Below, one piece after another: positions 63,090 through 64,000 of a DNA stretch of 64,000 nt (position 1 is the first letter of the stretch; the number at the start of each line of letters is the position of its first letter). This DNA is from CBDBKE01 sp965218055 (GTDB lineage: Bacteria; Acidobacteriota; Terriglobia; JAJPHL01; JAPKYU01). The DNA lies in NCBI GenBank assembly GCA_965218055.1, contig CBDCKA010000002.1, positions 1,488,001-1,552,000 of the forward strand. The letters are read 5' to 3'. The position numbers and the translations under genes were made by a program. The notes under the pieces were generated by a model. The model was given only the letters and a program-made list of their open reading frames with translations, ran no database searches and was not told the origin of the DNA.

Positions 63090-64000
63090 GCCCGCATTTC
63101 CATTTTAAAAACACGGCGGCAACGTTCTGCTAACCTCCAACGTCAATATTGATGCGGGTTCGAGCATCAACATTGCCTTCCGGAGGTGTACACCCCAGTG
63201 GGTGAGAGCCAAAAACAGGCGTTTCAACTGTCATTCAACCGGTTTCTGCGGGTCGCTTTTCAGGGATCACGGGTGACCTCTAACGGAGGTCTGATTCTGG
63301 TGCGGGAGTTGGACGAGCGATTGCGATTCGGCAAACTCGTCGAACAGCACTTGACCCGACCCTCGAGCAAATAATGCGCAGTTGTCTTTTGCGGACCTTC
63401 TACGGCAATCCGTGTACAGTCGCTTGGCTGGGTATGAGGATGTGAACGATGCCGAGCAACTCTCACGAGATCCGACCTTCCGGCTAATCGGCTCCGAGAA
63501 GATCTGGGACCGAGGGGCAGCACTGCCGTCCCGGTTGCAAACCTTCGAGACGGAACTTCTGGCTGAGGAGGAAAACTTCGCGGGACTGGCACGGGTAAAC
63601 CGAGAGCTGATCGGCAATGCAGAAGCGATCGATTCGCCGTACCGAACAGTGTTAGACATGGATTCGACCGAGATTCCGGTCTACGGCGAGCAGGAGAATA
63701 GCGCCTACAACGGGCACTTCGAGTCCACGTGTTATCACCCGCTGCTATTGTTTAATCGAGACGGTGACTGTCTGGCGGCGAAGCTCCGTCCTGGCAACGT
63801 GCACAGTGCCGAGGACTGGGAAGAACTTCTCCTACCGGAGATCGAACGGCAGCAGCGAATGGGAAAAGAAGTCGCATTCCGGGCCGACGCAGCCTTTGCT
63901 AAGCCGGAGATTTACGAGGCCCTGGAGGAGCGGGGCGTGAAGTATGCCATCCGCATTCCTTCTAACGACAACCTGGAACGAGATATTGCCGAACTGGTGC
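63090..64000 (+). mobile_element. IS1380-family element, second copy, running off the window
   Basis: The end GCCCGCATTTCC starts at 63090; the leader ACGTCAATATTGATGCGGGT matches the corresponding part of the first copy (around 6000-6030). It lies in opposite orientation to the copy at 4415-6074, so the two bracket 57 kb. Confidence 0.75.
63198..64000 (+). pseudogene. IS1380-family transposase, frameshifted, partial
   Basis: GTG start at 63198 gives VGESQKQAFQLSFNRFLRVA and DERLRFGKLVEQHL. Then one indel near 63350-63365 shifts the frame; the next frame continues RANNAQLSFADLLRQSVYSR, VLDMDSTEIPVYGEQE and AFRADAAFAKPEIYE to the window end. Catalytic Asp residues are present but the protein is broken. 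Confidence 0.75.

Noticed and set aside
1..64000. CRISPR arrays, rRNA operons, complete tRNA genes
   Set aside because: No regularly spaced direct repeats, rRNA signature stretches or full cloverleaf sequences were noticed on either strand.

Overview
What it is. The window looks like a mosaic accessory region from an Acidobacteriota-like genome or large plasmid. The best host evidence is the 1259-residue carboxypeptidase-regulatory-domain TonB-type outer-membrane protein at 53510-57289, an architecture expanded in Acidobacteriota, together with a GC-rich conjugation operon. Several scraps (DinB with an N-terminal Cys motif, a P4-type integrase, an AzgA-like permease tail) look proteobacterial, so much of the region has been acquired. 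No rRNA, complete tRNA or CRISPR array was seen.

Layout. (1) 1-16.3 kb, minus strand: a nearly complete type IV secretion/conjugation operon. Reading from right to left it holds a Cys-rich protein, a small protein, ArdC, a replication-relaxation-like protein, a small membrane protein, VirB2, B3, B4, B9, B10, B5, B6, [IS1380], B8, a winged-helix-like protein, VirD4 (frameshifted) and VirB11 (cut by the window edge). No relaxase is visible. (2) 16.3-20 kb: gene debris, a 131-bp MITE, a BrnT/BrnA-like toxin-antitoxin pair, a CD-NTase remnant and a pseudogene broken by two amber codons. (3) 20-41.5 kb: a defence island with an OLD-family nuclease, a type III restriction-modification pair, a DUF4145 protein, a dam-like pseudogene cut by an IS3 element, a small secreted-protein pair, HigA with a truncated HigB, a CoiA-like nuclease, a short type II CBASS locus (CapV, CD-NTase, E2) with divergent CapH/CapP-type regulators, and a 586-residue orphan protein. 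(4) 41.5-51.7 kb: more debris (IS3 and IS5 fragments, dinB with an amber codon, broken integrase, permease tail, orphan ParD), a complete TacA/TacT pair and an AAA/TOPRIM-like ATPase. (5) 51.7-57.3 kb: a BCCT transporter and the TonB-type receptor, the most chromosome-like stretch. (6) 57.3-64 kb: IS6 remnant, intact IS3, a duplicated promoter/5' segment of the 31-kb gene, IS30 fragment, a truncated paralogue of the T4SS-linked winged-helix protein ending at a tRNA-3'-end-like sequence, a tyrosine integrase, a MORN-type protein and a second IS1380 copy.

How it works together. The left block is transfer machinery plus anti-restriction; the middle block is phage defence (restriction, nucleotide signalling, OLD nuclease, toxin-antitoxin). 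The same IS families recur throughout: IS1380 ends at 4.4, 6.1, 22.0, 51.2, 57.3 and 63.1 kb, IS6-type ends at 16.5, 16.6, 17.8, 32.05, 32.3, 32.4 and 57.5 kb. They mark most of the junctions where genes are truncated, so IS activity has probably assembled and eroded the island. The most informative intact system is the CBASS locus with its own peptidase/repressor pair and candidate operator sites in the divergent promoter region.
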